NCBI RefSeq assembly: GCF_014652815.1
Contig: NZ_BMZN01000003.1
Coordinates: forward strand, 327,429 to 391,428
Direction of reading: 5' to 3'
DNA length: 64,000 nt
Source of the DNA: Alcaligenes pakistanensis
GTDB lineage: Bacteria > Pseudomonadota > Gammaproteobacteria > Burkholderiales > Burkholderiaceae_B
Shown here: positions 40,610-49,646 of the stretch, one piece after another
How the letters are laid out: every line of letters begins with the position of its first letter
How positions within the stretch are numbered: position 1 is the first letter of the stretch
Made by a program: the position numbers and the translations under genes
Notes under the pieces: model-generated
What the model was told of the DNA's origin: nothing
The model's input: the letters and a program-made list of their open reading frames with translations, nothing else
The model's database searches: none

Positions 40610-41524
40610 ATGTCCCAGTTACCTTCTTTGCCCATCAACTCCGCCCACGTCGAGCAGCAGTTCAATCGCCGCGCTCCCTTGGATCACGCTCAGTTTCTTT
40701 ATGGTGAAGTGGCCCAGCGGATGTTGTCCCGGCTAGCCCTGGTTCGTTTGCAGCCTACCCATATTCTGGATGCTGGCTGCGGTGCCAGCCACGCCTTGGA
40801 GCCGCTACGATCTCGCTATCCGGATATGCACTACACCGGTCTGGATCGCAGTGAAAAACTGCTGGAAGTCGCCCGGGAGCGCTACCAGGCCAAACCCAGC
40901 CTGTGGCAAAAACTGCGCAATCAGCCCACACCGGCTGCCAGCTGGATTCATGCTGATATGGCAGAGACTGGCTTGCCGGCTGAAAGCCAGGAATTGGTCT
41001 GGTCGAATATGGCCCTGCACTGGCACCCGGAACCCCATCGGGTTCTGGCTGAATGGAACCGCGTACTCAAGCCGGAAACGCTAGTCATGTTCTCCTGCCT
41101 GGGCCCAGGCTCTTTGGCCGAACTACGCAGCGCCATGGAACAGGCGGACCTAGGTACGCAAACCTTGCAGTTTGTGGATATGCACGACTTTGGTGACCTG
41201 CTGCTGGAAAACGGTTTCTCTGATCCTGTCATGGACCAAGAGGTCGTCACCCTGACCTATCGCAGCGCTGAAAAGCTGCTGGACGATCTGCGTCTTTTAG
41301 GCGGCAACCCGCACCCCCAGCGCAAAGCCAGCCTGAGCACCCTGCCCTGGCGTCAACGCTTGTTGAATGCCTTGGAAAAGCAGCGCCATATGGATGGCAC
41401 CTTGCATCTAAGCCTGGAGATTGCCTACGGACACGCTTGGCGCGCCCGTAGCCGTCGCAGTACCCTGGGCGAGGTCAGCGTGCCTATCTCTACCATCAGC
41501 CGCCGCCCCAAACCCCAGGAATAA
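40610..41524 (+). CDS. BioC-like SAM-dependent methyltransferase
   Basis: The 304-residue protein has a class I SAM fold: ILDAGCGASHALEPL (motif I), YTGLDRSEKLL, LVWSNMALHWHPEPHRVLAEWNRVLKP and FSCLGPGSLAELRSAM. It resembles malonyl-ACP O-methyltransferase BioC, which starts the pimelate chain of biotin. No other bio gene is in view. I chose the ATG at 40610 (MSQLPSLP). It ends 10 bases from the convergent TonB-receptor stop. Confidence 0.8.
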   Translation: MSQLPSLPINSAHVEQQFNRRAPLDHAQFLYGEVAQRMLSRLALVRLQPTHILDAGCGASHALEPLRSRYPDMHYTGLDRSEKLLEVARERYQAKPSLWQKLRNQPTPAASWIHADMAETGLPAESQELVWSNMALHWHPEPHRVLAEWNRVLKPETLVMFSCLGPGSLAELRSAMEQADLGTQTLQFVDMHDFGDLLLENGFSDPVMDQEVVTLTYRSAEKLLDDLRLLGGNPHPQRKASLSTLPWRQRLLNALEKQRHMDGTLHLSLEIAYGHAWRARSRRSTLGEVSVPISTISRRPKPQE

Positions 41525-41534
41525 AAACACCTGC

Positions 41535-43556
41535 TTAGAAACGGTACTCCGCCTGCAACCAGAAGCGTCGACCATCTTCTGCGTAGGAGTAAGCACCGTT
41601 TGTGCCTGAATCCCGACGCCTATCTGTCAGGTTATAGACGGCTGCGCTCAAGCTCAGGTCTTTTCTGGCACGCCAGCTGGCACCCAGGTCAACGGTGGCA
41701 ATCGTGCCCATGCTTTCGCTGATTGCACCTCCCTGCCCCCAGGAAATATTGGTTTCACGACCACGCACACTCAAGGTCGAGAAAGCTGAAACCGCTTCAT
41801 TCGGCGTCCAGTCCACCGTCACACTACCCATATTGCGCGGCGTGGCAACCAAAGGCTGGCCTTCAGACTGCGGATAGCCAAAACCCAGAATCGTGGCGCT
41901 GCCATTACGGACTTTGGAGTCTGTAAAGGTATAGCTGCCACGCAACTTCCACTGTTCGTTGAAGCGGTAAACCAAGCCCAACTCCAAGCCCTGCACACGC
42001 GCTTCCGTAATATTGAAATAGGTGCTGTACATGCTGTTGGTGTACGGGTCCGGTGGCACAGGCCGGCCGTCAGGGTAGTACAGCTGACGCGAACCCGTAT
42101 TGGCAATCTTGTTTTTGTAGCGGGTGTGGAACAAGGTCGCACTCCCGCTCAATGGGCCGCCATCATCAAAGTACAAACCTAACTCGACGTTGGTACTGAC
42201 CTCAGGTTCCAGATCCGGATTACCCCAGGTGTAGGCACCGCCACGTTGGGGCAGACCGATCTGCGGGTTGCTCTGCATGATGGTGGGCGACTTAAAGCCC
42301 TTGGCAATTCCGCCCTTCAAGGTCCAATCGTCCGTAGCACTCCAGACACCGTACAGGCGCGGAGTCCAGTGCCGACCGTAGAACTCGTTATCGTCCATGC
42401 GCACACCCGCCGTCAAGGCGAAGGACGGCACCAGACTCCACTCATCTTCCAGAAACAAAGAGTACTCGCGCACAGACGTATTGACGCCCGCACCATTCGG
42501 ATTAGCGTAATAGCCATCGGCCTTCAGCTCGCTCTTGCGCCACTGGAAACCACCGACCAGCATGTGATCAGCCAAGGGGAGAGTCACCTTTCCATCAATA
42601 ACGGTATTGCGAATGTCGGGGCGGGCTGTTTGAGTCGGGCCGTCACGATAGGCCTGCTCGCGATTAACACTTAGCTCCGTATCAAATTTCTCCCAACGCC
42701 CGGTATGCGCCAGTGTGTAGGTATCGCGCACGTACCCGTTTTCATTGGCCTTGGCTGTCTCTGCCAGCGATTTACCCGGATTGGTCCAAAAGTGCTGGGT
42801 CGTGCGGCCCGCCTCAAACATGAATTCGTGATTGTCGTTGGGCGTAGCCCACAAACGTACAGTGCCATTTTGTCGCTTGGCTCGTGCAAAGCCATTCAAT
42901 ACATGATCTTCCTGGCGCTGCTTGTGATAACCCCAGAACTGCAGACCCAGGCGACCGGGCACGATAGGACCAGACAAATACAAATCAGCAGAACCGCTGT
43001 TGCCCGCCGAGCCACTGTCCTGCAAGGTATAGCCACCCGTCACAGAACCGTGCCACTTGTCGGCCACCTTACGCGTCACAATATTGATCACCCCGCCCAA
43101 GGCTTCCGAACCGTACAGGGTAGACATAGGGCCACGCACCACCTCGATACGCTCAATAGCTTCCAGTGGAGGAATCCAGTTCATATCCAGCGCTTCCGAC
43201 ACCCCGCCCTTCATGGTGACTTGGCGCATATCCTGACGACGGCCATCAATCAAGACCAGCACATGCTCGGACTCCATGCCCCGGATCGAGATAGCCCCTT
43301 TATCGCCCCCCACAACGCTCACGCCAGGTACTAGCCGCAAGGCATCCGCCAAAGACTCGAAACGCTTCCCTTCCAGTTCTTCCCGCTTGATCACTGTGAT
43401 GGACGCTGGTGCATTCACCACTTCCTGGGCAAACCCCGACGCTGTCACCGAAATAGCACCCAACTGCTCAACGTCATTGCGCTCCTGAGCCCAGGCAGAC
43501 ATGCACGCCAGGGACAAGGCAGCCAAGGGCCAGCACAGGCCCGTTTTCATTTTCAT
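41535..43556 (-). CDS. TonB-dependent outer-membrane receptor (catecholate siderophore/FepA-like)
   Basis: The 673-residue precursor has a signal peptide ending SAWAQ, a TonB-box-like segment (GAISVTASG), a plug domain (ITVIKREELEGKRFESLADALRLVPGV, then RIEVVRGPMSTLYGSEALGGVINIVTRK), and a C-terminal barrel ending WLQAEYRF. This fits the FepA/IroN-like branch of iron receptors, although related receptors import other compounds. I chose the ATG at 43556 with GGAAGAAG before it. A possible Fur site lies upstream, and a two-component system is divergent from it. Confidence 0.87.
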   Translation of the reverse strand: MKMKTGLCWPLAALSLACMSAWAQERNDVEQLGAISVTASGFAQEVVNAPASITVIKREELEGKRFESLADALRLVPGVSVVGGDKGAISIRGMESEHVLVLIDGRRQDMRQVTMKGGVSEALDMNWIPPLEAIERIEVVRGPMSTLYGSEALGGVINIVTRKVADKWHGSVTGGYTLQDSGSAGNSGSADLYLSGPIVPGRLGLQFWGYHKQRQEDHVLNGFARAKRQNGTVRLWATPNDNHEFMFEAGRTTQHFWTNPGKSLAETAKANENGYVRDTYTLAHTGRWEKFDTELSVNREQAYRDGPTQTARPDIRNTVIDGKVTLPLADHMLVGGFQWRKSELKADGYYANPNGAGVNTSVREYSLFLEDEWSLVPSFALTAGVRMDDNEFYGRHWTPRLYGVWSATDDWTLKGGIAKGFKSPTIMQSNPQIGLPQRGGAYTWGNPDLEPEVSTNVELGLYFDDGGPLSGSATLFHTRYKNKIANTGSRQLYYPDGRPVPPDPYTNSMYSTYFNITEARVQGLELGLVYRFNEQWKLRGSYTFTDSKVRNGSATILGFGYPQSEGQPLVATPRNMGSVTVDWTPNEAVSAFSTLSVRGRETNISWGQGGAISESMGTIATVDLGASWRARKDLSLSAAVYNLTDRRRDSGTNGAYSYAEDGRRFWLQAEYRF

Positions 43557-43577
43557 CACGGCTTCTTCCATTATTTA

Positions 43578-43615
43578 TAATAAGAACCAAACTCATTTCT
43601 ATTTGCTATTATCAT
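43578..43615. promoter_or_regulatory. Possible Fur-box-like region between the TonB receptor and the two-component system
   Basis: The AT-rich divergent region holds TATAATAAGAAC, ATTTCTAT and GCTATTATC, which resemble repeats of the GATAAT hexamer of Fur sites (GATAATAGCAAAT on the minus strand). The match is imperfect, so this is a suggestion that iron controls one or both directions. Confidence 0.35.
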
Positions 43616-43640
43616 GAGCCCGGTTTCTGACCGTAGTCTG

Positions 43641-44321
43641 ATGAAAAACATTCTGATAATTGAAGACCACCGGCCTTTACTGAGCCTGCTGGCAAGCCAT
43701 TTACAAGGACAGGGCTACTCCATCCGCACCGCTACCACAGGCCGGATTGGGCTAGCCTTGCTCCAAGAGCACAGCTTTGATGCCTTGATTCTGGATTTGG
43801 GTCTGCCCGACATGGACGGTATGGAAATCCTGGCGCAACTGCATCATCCAGATCGAAGCCAGCGCCTGCCCTGCCTGATCCTGAGTGCCCGCGACGCGGT
43901 ACACAACCGCATCCAAGGGCTGCGTGGTGGCGCCGACGACTATCTACTCAAACCTTTTGATCTGGTGGAGCTGGAAGCACGCCTGAGCGCCATCTTGCGC
44001 CGGGCCGCGCCTCATCGCTATCAGCAACTACTGATCGGCAATTTGCGTTTCGAGCCTGAGGTCAGGCAAGCCTGGGTCAATGACCGTGCATTAATGCTGC
44101 CCCGGCGGGAAAGCGTGCTGCTGCAAGAGCTAATGCAAGCCAGCCCGCGTCTACTGATCAAGGATTACTTGCTGGAACAGTTATATAAAAGCCAGACTGA
44201 TATCAGCTTGAATGCCATCGAAGCCCTGATCTCCAAACTACGCCGGAAATTGCGTGAGCATGATGCGCTCGTGTGCATCGACACCGTGCGAGGTGTTGGC
44301 TACCGTTTGCGCGCGCTGTGA
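43641..44321 (+). CDS. OmpR-family response regulator
   Basis: The protein has a receiver domain (NILIIEDHRPLL; phospho-acceptor Asp in LILDLGLPDMDG; Lys in LKPFDLVELEARL) and a winged-helix domain (SLNAIEALISKLRRKL, TVRGVGYRLRAL). It is closest in wording to QseB/PmrA/TctD-like regulators. I chose the ATG at 43641 (226 residues) because family members begin this way; an ATG at 43614 gives 235 residues. Neither has a clear ribosome binding site. Its stop overlaps the kinase GTG start. Confidence 0.9.
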   Translation: MKNILIIEDHRPLLSLLASHLQGQGYSIRTATTGRIGLALLQEHSFDALILDLGLPDMDGMEILAQLHHPDRSQRLPCLILSARDAVHNRIQGLRGGADDYLLKPFDLVELEARLSAILRRAAPHRYQQLLIGNLRFEPEVRQAWVNDRALMLPRRESVLLQELMQASPRLLIKDYLLEQLYKSQTDISLNAIEALISKLRRKLREHDALVCIDTVRGVGYRLRAL

Positions 44322-45667
44322 ACAAACGCGCCTTTAGCCTGCGCAGGCGCTTGCTGATCAGCTTGTTGCTGATGCTGGCCTTGGGTTTTGCCGCTCTGGC
44401 AGTGTCTTTATTCGACACACGCGACGAGCTACGGCGCATCAGCCTGTTCCTGCAAGCCGAGGAAATTGCCCGCGATTTTCAGCCGGAGGACTCTCTGGAT
44501 ACGCTGCCGCCCTACTATGCTGGTGGCGAGATGTCCTACTCACTCTATAGTGCTCAGGGGAAATTGCTCCAGGCCTCAGCAAACCTGGCAAGTCCGCGAC
44601 GCCTGCGTCCCTCTCAGCCGGAAGATGAGCTTGCCCTGTTCAAGCAAAAGCACCGTAGCGGTTATGTGGTATCGGTGTCTGTGACGCTGCCCAGTGGCGA
44701 GATCCTGATGGTCGCAAAACGGGATCAGCGCGAGCGCGAGTTAATCGGTGCTCTACTGCAAACCCGTATGTGGCGCTCGTTGCTCTTGTGGCTGCCTGTC
44801 TGCGCATTAGGCCTGTTGCTGATTGCCTGGCTTATACATTGGACATTGCGTCCCGTGCGGCAAGCAGCAGACCGGGCGACGACACTGGGACCTGCACAGC
44901 CTGAGCTACGCTTGCCCGTCACCGAACTGCCCAAAGAAATCCGTCCGTTGGCGCAGGCGGTCAATCAAAGTCTGGACCGTCTGATGCAGGCCTATCGGCA
45001 TGAGCAACAACTGGTCGCTGATGCCGCGCATCAATTGCGTACGCCGCTGGCTGTCATGTCTCTACGACTGCAAACGACTCAGCATCATAGCGATAAAGTC
45101 TGGGATCTGTTGCGGGAAGACATTGCCCATTTACAGCGATTAGTCAGCCAATGGCTGAGTCTGGCACGCAAGCAAGAACAAGCTACAGAGCTGGTCGACC
45201 AAACTGCTTTGGCCCCGCTATGCCGACGCATTATGGGGGATCTTTGGCCCCTGTTTGAGCAGGCTGGGCGTGAGCTTCAATTTCAGGATGACAGCCTTCA
45301 AGACAGCGTGCTGGCCTGTGAAGCCGATCTGGCCGAGGCTATTGTCAACGTGCTGGATAATGCGCTGACGCATGGCGTCGGCACGGTCACTCTACAGCTG
45401 CATAATCCATCGGAGAGTAGTTGCGCCATCGACATTAAGGATCAAGGCCCTGCCTTGGATGAACACGCTGGCCATCAGGCCTTCGAGCGCTTTCATAAAC
45501 AGGACAGCGTCAGTACAGGAGCTGGCCTGGGGCTGACGATTGTGCGCCAGATCCTATTGCGCCATGGTGGACAGGCTCAGTTTTTGCCCGGTCCCTACTG
45601 CACCTTAAGGCTGTTGCTGCCACTGGCCACACAGGCCCCGCCAGCCTCTGACAAAAAAACGGTTTAG
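44318..45667 (+). CDS. Sensor histidine kinase (OmpR-partner type)
   Basis: The 449-residue kinase has two membrane helices (about 11-31 and 145-170) around a periplasmic domain of some 110 residues, a HAMP-like linker, the H-box AAHQLRTPLAVM, an N-box (NVLDNALTHG) and a G-box (STGAGLGLTIVRQIL). It starts with GTG at 44318, inside the response-regulator stop (GTGA). The periplasmic part has no known sensor fold that I recognise. The divergent TonB receptor suggests that it senses an iron chelate or related signal. Confidence 0.9.
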   Translation: MNKRAFSLRRRLLISLLLMLALGFAALAVSLFDTRDELRRISLFLQAEEIARDFQPEDSLDTLPPYYAGGEMSYSLYSAQGKLLQASANLASPRRLRPSQPEDELALFKQKHRSGYVVSVSVTLPSGEILMVAKRDQRERELIGALLQTRMWRSLLLWLPVCALGLLLIAWLIHWTLRPVRQAADRATTLGPAQPELRLPVTELPKEIRPLAQAVNQSLDRLMQAYRHEQQLVADAAHQLRTPLAVMSLRLQTTQHHSDKVWDLLREDIAHLQRLVSQWLSLARKQEQATELVDQTALAPLCRRIMGDLWPLFEQAGRELQFQDDSLQDSVLACEADLAEAIVNVLDNALTHGVGTVTLQLHNPSESSCAIDIKDQGPALDEHAGHQAFERFHKQDSVSTGAGLGLTIVRQILLRHGGQAQFLPGPYCTLRLLLPLATQAPPASDKKTV

Positions 45668-45701
45668 CGGTACACTTTCCCAGTTGGTCAACCGGCCAAC
45701 T

Positions 45702-45839
45702 ACGTTCTCAGGGCGGGGTGCAAGTCCCCACCGGCGGTAATGGCACTAGCCTAGCCCGCGAGCGCCTGACCTTAAGTCAGGGACAGCAGACCCGGTGTGA
45801 TTCCGGGGCCGACGGTATAGTCCGGATAAAGAGAGAACG
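45702..45839 (+). ncRNA. FMN riboswitch (RFN element)
   Basis: The sequence from ACGTTCTCAGGGCGGGGTGC to GAGAGAACGG has the RFN consensus: closing stem TTCTC/GAGAA, GGGGTGCAAGTCCCCACCGGCGGTAAT (in two parts), GACCCGGTGTGATTCCGGGGCCGACGGT-like 3' half, and AGTCCGGAT. It binds FMN and lowers expression of the flavin gene downstream. It lies about 100 bases before ribH. Confidence 0.96.
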
Positions 45840-45907
45840 GGATACCCTCAATGTCCTGTACGGGAGTCATCCTGCTATGGGCTTGATCTATCCTGCTTCC
45901 TGCATGC

Positions 45908-45932
45908 CCTGTTTTTGTTGTCTTAAAACAGG
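45908..45932 (+). promoter_or_regulatory. Hairpin covering the ribH ribosome binding site
   Basis: CCTGTTTT pairs perfectly with AAAACAGG, and the last three bases are the AGG of the AGGA ribosome binding site (7 bases before the ribH ATG). This looks like the expression platform of the FMN riboswitch, acting on translation. Confidence 0.65.
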
Positions 45933-45940
45933 AAACGAAC

Positions 45941-46432
45941 ATGAACAGCAATACCCCAGCCAATCTTCTGGCTCCCCGCATCGCCTTTATTCAAGCTTGC
46001 TGGCACAAAGACATTGTTGATCAAGCCCGTCAGGGTTTTATTGACGAAGTCATCGCAATGGGCCACGACAGCAGCCTGATTGACTTCTTTGAAGTTGGTG
46101 GCGCATTTGAAATCCCGCTTCACGCACAACGCCTGGCCCAGTCCGGACAGTACGCCGCCGTGGTGGCCGCTGGCTTGGTCGTTGATGGTGGCATCTACCG
46201 CCACGACTTTGTGGCAAACGCGGTGATCCAGGGCCTGATGCAAGTACAGCTAAGCACAAACGTACCTGTGTTCTCAGTTGTGCTGACTCCGCATCACTTC
46301 CATGATGGCAAAGAGCACCACGATTACTTTCATCGACACTTTGTGCTCAAGGGCCAGGAAGCGGCCCGTACGTGCTTGGATACCGTGACTCAGTTGCAGG
46401 CACTGCCTGTGGCATCCGTGGCAGCTCTCTAA
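45941..46432 (+). CDS. ribH: 6,7-dimethyl-8-ribityllumazine synthase, type II (RibH2-like)
   Basis: The 163-residue enzyme makes the riboflavin precursor lumazine. FIQACWHKDIVDQARQGF, GAFEIPLHAQRLAQSG, VVDGGIYRHDFVANAVI and TPHHFHDGKEHHDYF match the decameric RibH2 type described in Brucella and Mesorhizobium rather than the icosahedral type. The other rib genes are not here, so this copy is separate and is controlled by its own FMN riboswitch. AGGA lies before the ATG. Confidence 0.94.
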   Translation: MNSNTPANLLAPRIAFIQACWHKDIVDQARQGFIDEVIAMGHDSSLIDFFEVGGAFEIPLHAQRLAQSGQYAAVVAAGLVVDGGIYRHDFVANAVIQGLMQVQLSTNVPVFSVVLTPHHFHDGKEHHDYFHRHFVLKGQEAARTCLDTVTQLQALPVASVAAL

Positions 46433-46439
46433 ACGGACA

Positions 46440-46459
46440 GGCGGCCTGAAATGGCCGCC
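46440..46459. terminator. Hairpin between ribH and the NtrX-like gene
   Basis: GGCGGCC pairs with GGCCGCC around TGAAAT, eight bases after the ribH stop. There is no T tract, so it may only slow transcription or protect the 3' end. Confidence 0.4.
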
Positions 46460-46544
46460 ACAATCCCCACATCCCCAACACTGCATTTACCCGCAGATCG
46501 GGGCAGGCCTGGTTTTACCGGCCACTCATTTGGTAACTACTGTA

Positions 46545-47240
46545 TCAAGACTGGTTACGCTTGCGCGAGGAGTCGATACCCAACTGCTTGAGCTTGCGAT
46601 ACAAGTGGGTGCGCTCCAAACCTGTACGTTCCGAGACACGCGTCATGCTGTGATTTTCACGGCGCAGATGATATTCAAAATAAATGCGCTCGAACTCATC
46701 ACGGGCTTCACGCAAAGGCAGATCTAAAGAAATACTGCCTAACTGGGACTCATCCTGCTCGACTTCAGCCACGGCCATGGCGGGCGCCATGCCAGGAACC
46801 ATTGCTGCTGCTTCAGGGCGACGATCGCCACCTTGAACAAGCGGACGCGCTGCTGCTGCCAAAGCCTTGGGTGCGACCGTGCGCTCCAAGCCTGAAGCGA
46901 CCGTTTTGAGCAGGCGTTGCATGGTGATGGGCTTTTCCAGAAAGTCCACCGCGCCAATGCGAGTTGCCTCTACCGCGGTATCTACCGTGGCGTGGCCACT
47001 CATCATGACAACAGGCATATCCAGCAAGCCTTGGGATGCCCACTCTTTAAGCAGGCTGACACCGTCAGTGTCTGGCATCCAGATATCCAGCAAGACCAGA
47101 TCGGGGCGGCCCCGCAAGCGTGCCTCGCGAGCCTGGGCGGCATTTTCTGCCAATTGCACGGTGTGCCCTTCGTCGTAAAGGATTTCCGACAAAAGTTCCC
47201 GAATGCCGATTTCGTCATCAACTACCAGAATTCTGGCCAT
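46545..47240 (-). CDS. Short NtrX-like response regulator (receiver + Fis-type HTH, no AAA+ domain)
   Basis: The 231-residue protein has a receiver domain (ILVVDDEIGIRELLSEIL; Asp in VLLDIWMPDTDG; Lys in LEKPITMQRLL), a linker rich in Ala and Pro (about 120-165), and a C-terminal Fis-like helix-turn-helix (MTRVSERTGLERTHLYRKLKQLGI). The ends match NtrX, but the central AAA+ domain with the GAFTGA loop that contacts sigma-54 is absent. It therefore cannot be a sigma-54 activator; direct control of sigma-70 promoters is likely. It lies 21 bases after the kinase. Confidence 0.88.
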   Translation of the reverse strand: MARILVVDDEIGIRELLSEILYDEGHTVQLAENAAQAREARLRGRPDLVLLDIWMPDTDGVSLLKEWASQGLLDMPVVMMSGHATVDTAVEATRIGAVDFLEKPITMQRLLKTVASGLERTVAPKALAAAARPLVQGGDRRPEAAAMVPGMAPAMAVAEVEQDESQLGSISLDLPLREARDEFERIYFEYHLRRENHSMTRVSERTGLERTHLYRKLKQLGIDSSRKRNQS

Positions 47241-47261
47241 AAAACGTCACCTACGTGATTT

Positions 47262-49646
47262 TTACGCATTATCGTTTGCTCGCCGCCCAGAGTCCAGACG
47301 AATATGCTGGCCAGCAAGCCGGGTAAAGAGGATGGAAATGCGAGCCCCCCCCTCACGACGATTGGAAACATCGATTCTGCCGCCGTGCTCCTCGATGATT
47401 TTCTTAACTATAGCAAGACCCAGACCCGTGCCGGTGGGCTTGGTGGTGACATATGGTTCAAAAACACGCACCAACATCTGGGGATCAAACCCGGGCCCGT
47501 TATCTGACACCACAAAACTAACTGTGCCAGAAGAGTCGGAACCTTCCACACCTGCAATCATGGTTTTAACAAATACATGGGCCTGGTCAAGTGATTGATC
47601 TTGAGCGGCAGCTTCACGAGCATTGGCCAACAGATTATGAATAACCTGGCGCAACTGTGTGGGGTCCCCTTGCACCATCGGTAACTCAGGGTCCAGTTCC
47701 ACATCAATAGCCACACTATAACCATCGTCCCGAACCATTCCTTCTTCCGGGTCCCAACCATATAAAGTCAGCACTTCGGTGATCAGATCATTCAGATTCA
47801 ACGCTTGCATCTGAGTGGCAGGCTTACGAGCGTATTCGCGGAAATCCTCCACCATCTTTTTCAGTGAACTGACCTGATTGACGATGGTATTGGTATAGCG
47901 CAGTAACATGGCAGCATGAACGTCATCCAGTTGCGACTCCAGCTTCATGGCCAAACGTTCAGCAGACAACTGAATGGGCGTCAGCGGGTTTTTGATCTCG
48001 TGAGCCAGACGTCGGGCGACCTCGCTCCAGGCAACCAGACGACTGGCGGAAATCACGTCGGTAATATCGTCAAACACCACCAGATAACCGGTTGGCTGAC
48101 CATCCACACGCAGCAAGGTACCACGGGCCAAAACGGTGACGATAGTATCACGCGCTTCATTACCTTCTTTCATTTCCAGTTCAAATTGCTGCTGCCAATA
48201 AGGATGGTCTGAGCCCATCGCCTGATGCGTGGAAAAAGCCTCACGAATTACAGAGGCAAAAGTCAGCGCTCCTTCCAGTGTTTCCAGCGGGCGGCCTTTT
48301 ATAGAGCGCAAATCCACCTGCAAGATACGCTGCGCACCCTGGTTGAACATGGTGACGCGAAACATCTCGTCAAACGCCAGTACGCCACTGGACAAATTAC
48401 TGAGCACAGACTCCAGGTACATATTGGAGCGTTCCAGCTGCAGGCGATTTTTCTCCACCATGCGCCGCGCTTCATCTAGCTGTCGGGTCATGGCGTTGAA
48501 AGAGCGGGTCAACTGTCCAACCTCATCCTTGGCGGGTGGCTCTGGCAAGGCCCGGTAATCCCCTACCCCCACAGCTTGCGTGCCCGCAGCCAGAGTCAAC
48601 AAAGGACGCGTCAAACGGCGCGACAAAGCCAGCGCGGCAGCCACCGCCGTAAATACTGCCAGGATCAAAGCCAGGGTCAGCGTAATACCATAGAGCTTGC
48701 GCAACCCCTGACGGGACAAGGCCAGCTCCTGATAATCCCGGAAACCCTGCTGTACCTGGTTGGCATTGCGGGCTATTTTGTCAGGAACCGGCTGCATCAC
48801 CTGCAGCCAGCGCGAGTCTGCCGTGCCGCTCAAAGTCGCTGTAAAGCGATTGGGATCAGCCAGTGGCAACACAGTCCGCAGTCGCAAGCCTGTGGACTCG
48901 GCTGGCACCCCACCTTCATCCAGGCCGTTATCGTGGACAGGGGCGTCATCATCCACCTCAGCCGCCGCATAACGGCCCGCGATACGCAACTGATTCATCA
49001 CACTGGTCGGCGGCATATCGGGCAGCAAGGTGTCATAGCGTGACGACGAAAAAGCAATCAGACGCCCATTCCCGGAAAACACCATGGCCTCCGTGACACC
49101 ACTGTTCTCGCGCAAGGAAATCAACAAGCTGCTGTACTGCGAGTTGTCCGCTTTATTAAGCGCCGCCACCATTTCGTTGGCGCGACCTTCCAGCTCACTT
49201 AACTGAGAGTCCAGAGCCGCGCGCCCCAAACTCAGACCTGATTCCAGCGCTGAATCCACCCGCACGTTGAACCAGGACTCAATAGAGCGCGACATGAACT
49301 GAACCGACAAGACGTAAATCAGTGCGCCGGGAATAATACCGATCAGGGTGAAATAGAACGCAAAGCGCGCCGTCATGCGGGCACCAAACTGACGCCTGCG
49401 TATCTGTCTGAACAGGCGAATCGTCAGTAACAGGACCCAGGAAATCAGTGTGGCCGCCAGAACTCCATTAAGCACCAGCAGCAGGTCATACTGCTGCGCG
49501 TAGCGCGAGGCGTTGCCGGTTGACCAGACAAGAAGAGAAAACAGCGCCAAGGCGCTGACACCCGCTCCAAACAGAGCGGTGCGCAAGACCCAACGAATCA
49601 AGGTTGGGGCTCGGCGACGGAGACGGAAAAGGAAAAGGTTTTCCAT
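47262..49646 (-). CDS. NtrY-like membrane sensor histidine kinase
   Basis: The 794-residue kinase has several N-terminal membrane helices (about 18-45, 57-80, 95-118), a large extracytoplasmic domain with an acidic stretch (AAAEVDDDAPVHDNG), a further helix near 330, HAMP, a PAS domain (VLSNLSSGVLAFDE), the H-box LAHEIKNPLTPIQLSAERL, and an ATPase part (NLLANAREAA, TGTGLGLAIVKKI). The H-box wording is characteristic of NtrY. It overlaps DUF4390 by 49 bases and works with the short NtrX-like regulator. Confidence 0.9.
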   Translation of the reverse strand: MENLFLFRLRRRAPTLIRWVLRTALFGAGVSALALFSLLVWSTGNASRYAQQYDLLLVLNGVLAATLISWVLLLTIRLFRQIRRRQFGARMTARFAFYFTLIGIIPGALIYVLSVQFMSRSIESWFNVRVDSALESGLSLGRAALDSQLSELEGRANEMVAALNKADNSQYSSLLISLRENSGVTEAMVFSGNGRLIAFSSSRYDTLLPDMPPTSVMNQLRIAGRYAAAEVDDDAPVHDNGLDEGGVPAESTGLRLRTVLPLADPNRFTATLSGTADSRWLQVMQPVPDKIARNANQVQQGFRDYQELALSRQGLRKLYGITLTLALILAVFTAVAAALALSRRLTRPLLTLAAGTQAVGVGDYRALPEPPAKDEVGQLTRSFNAMTRQLDEARRMVEKNRLQLERSNMYLESVLSNLSSGVLAFDEMFRVTMFNQGAQRILQVDLRSIKGRPLETLEGALTFASVIREAFSTHQAMGSDHPYWQQQFELEMKEGNEARDTIVTVLARGTLLRVDGQPTGYLVVFDDITDVISASRLVAWSEVARRLAHEIKNPLTPIQLSAERLAMKLESQLDDVHAAMLLRYTNTIVNQVSSLKKMVEDFREYARKPATQMQALNLNDLITEVLTLYGWDPEEGMVRDDGYSVAIDVELDPELPMVQGDPTQLRQVIHNLLANAREAAAQDQSLDQAHVFVKTMIAGVEGSDSSGTVSFVVSDNGPGFDPQMLVRVFEPYVTTKPTGTGLGLAIVKKIIEEHGGRIDVSNRREGGARISILFTRLAGQHIRLDSGRRANDNA

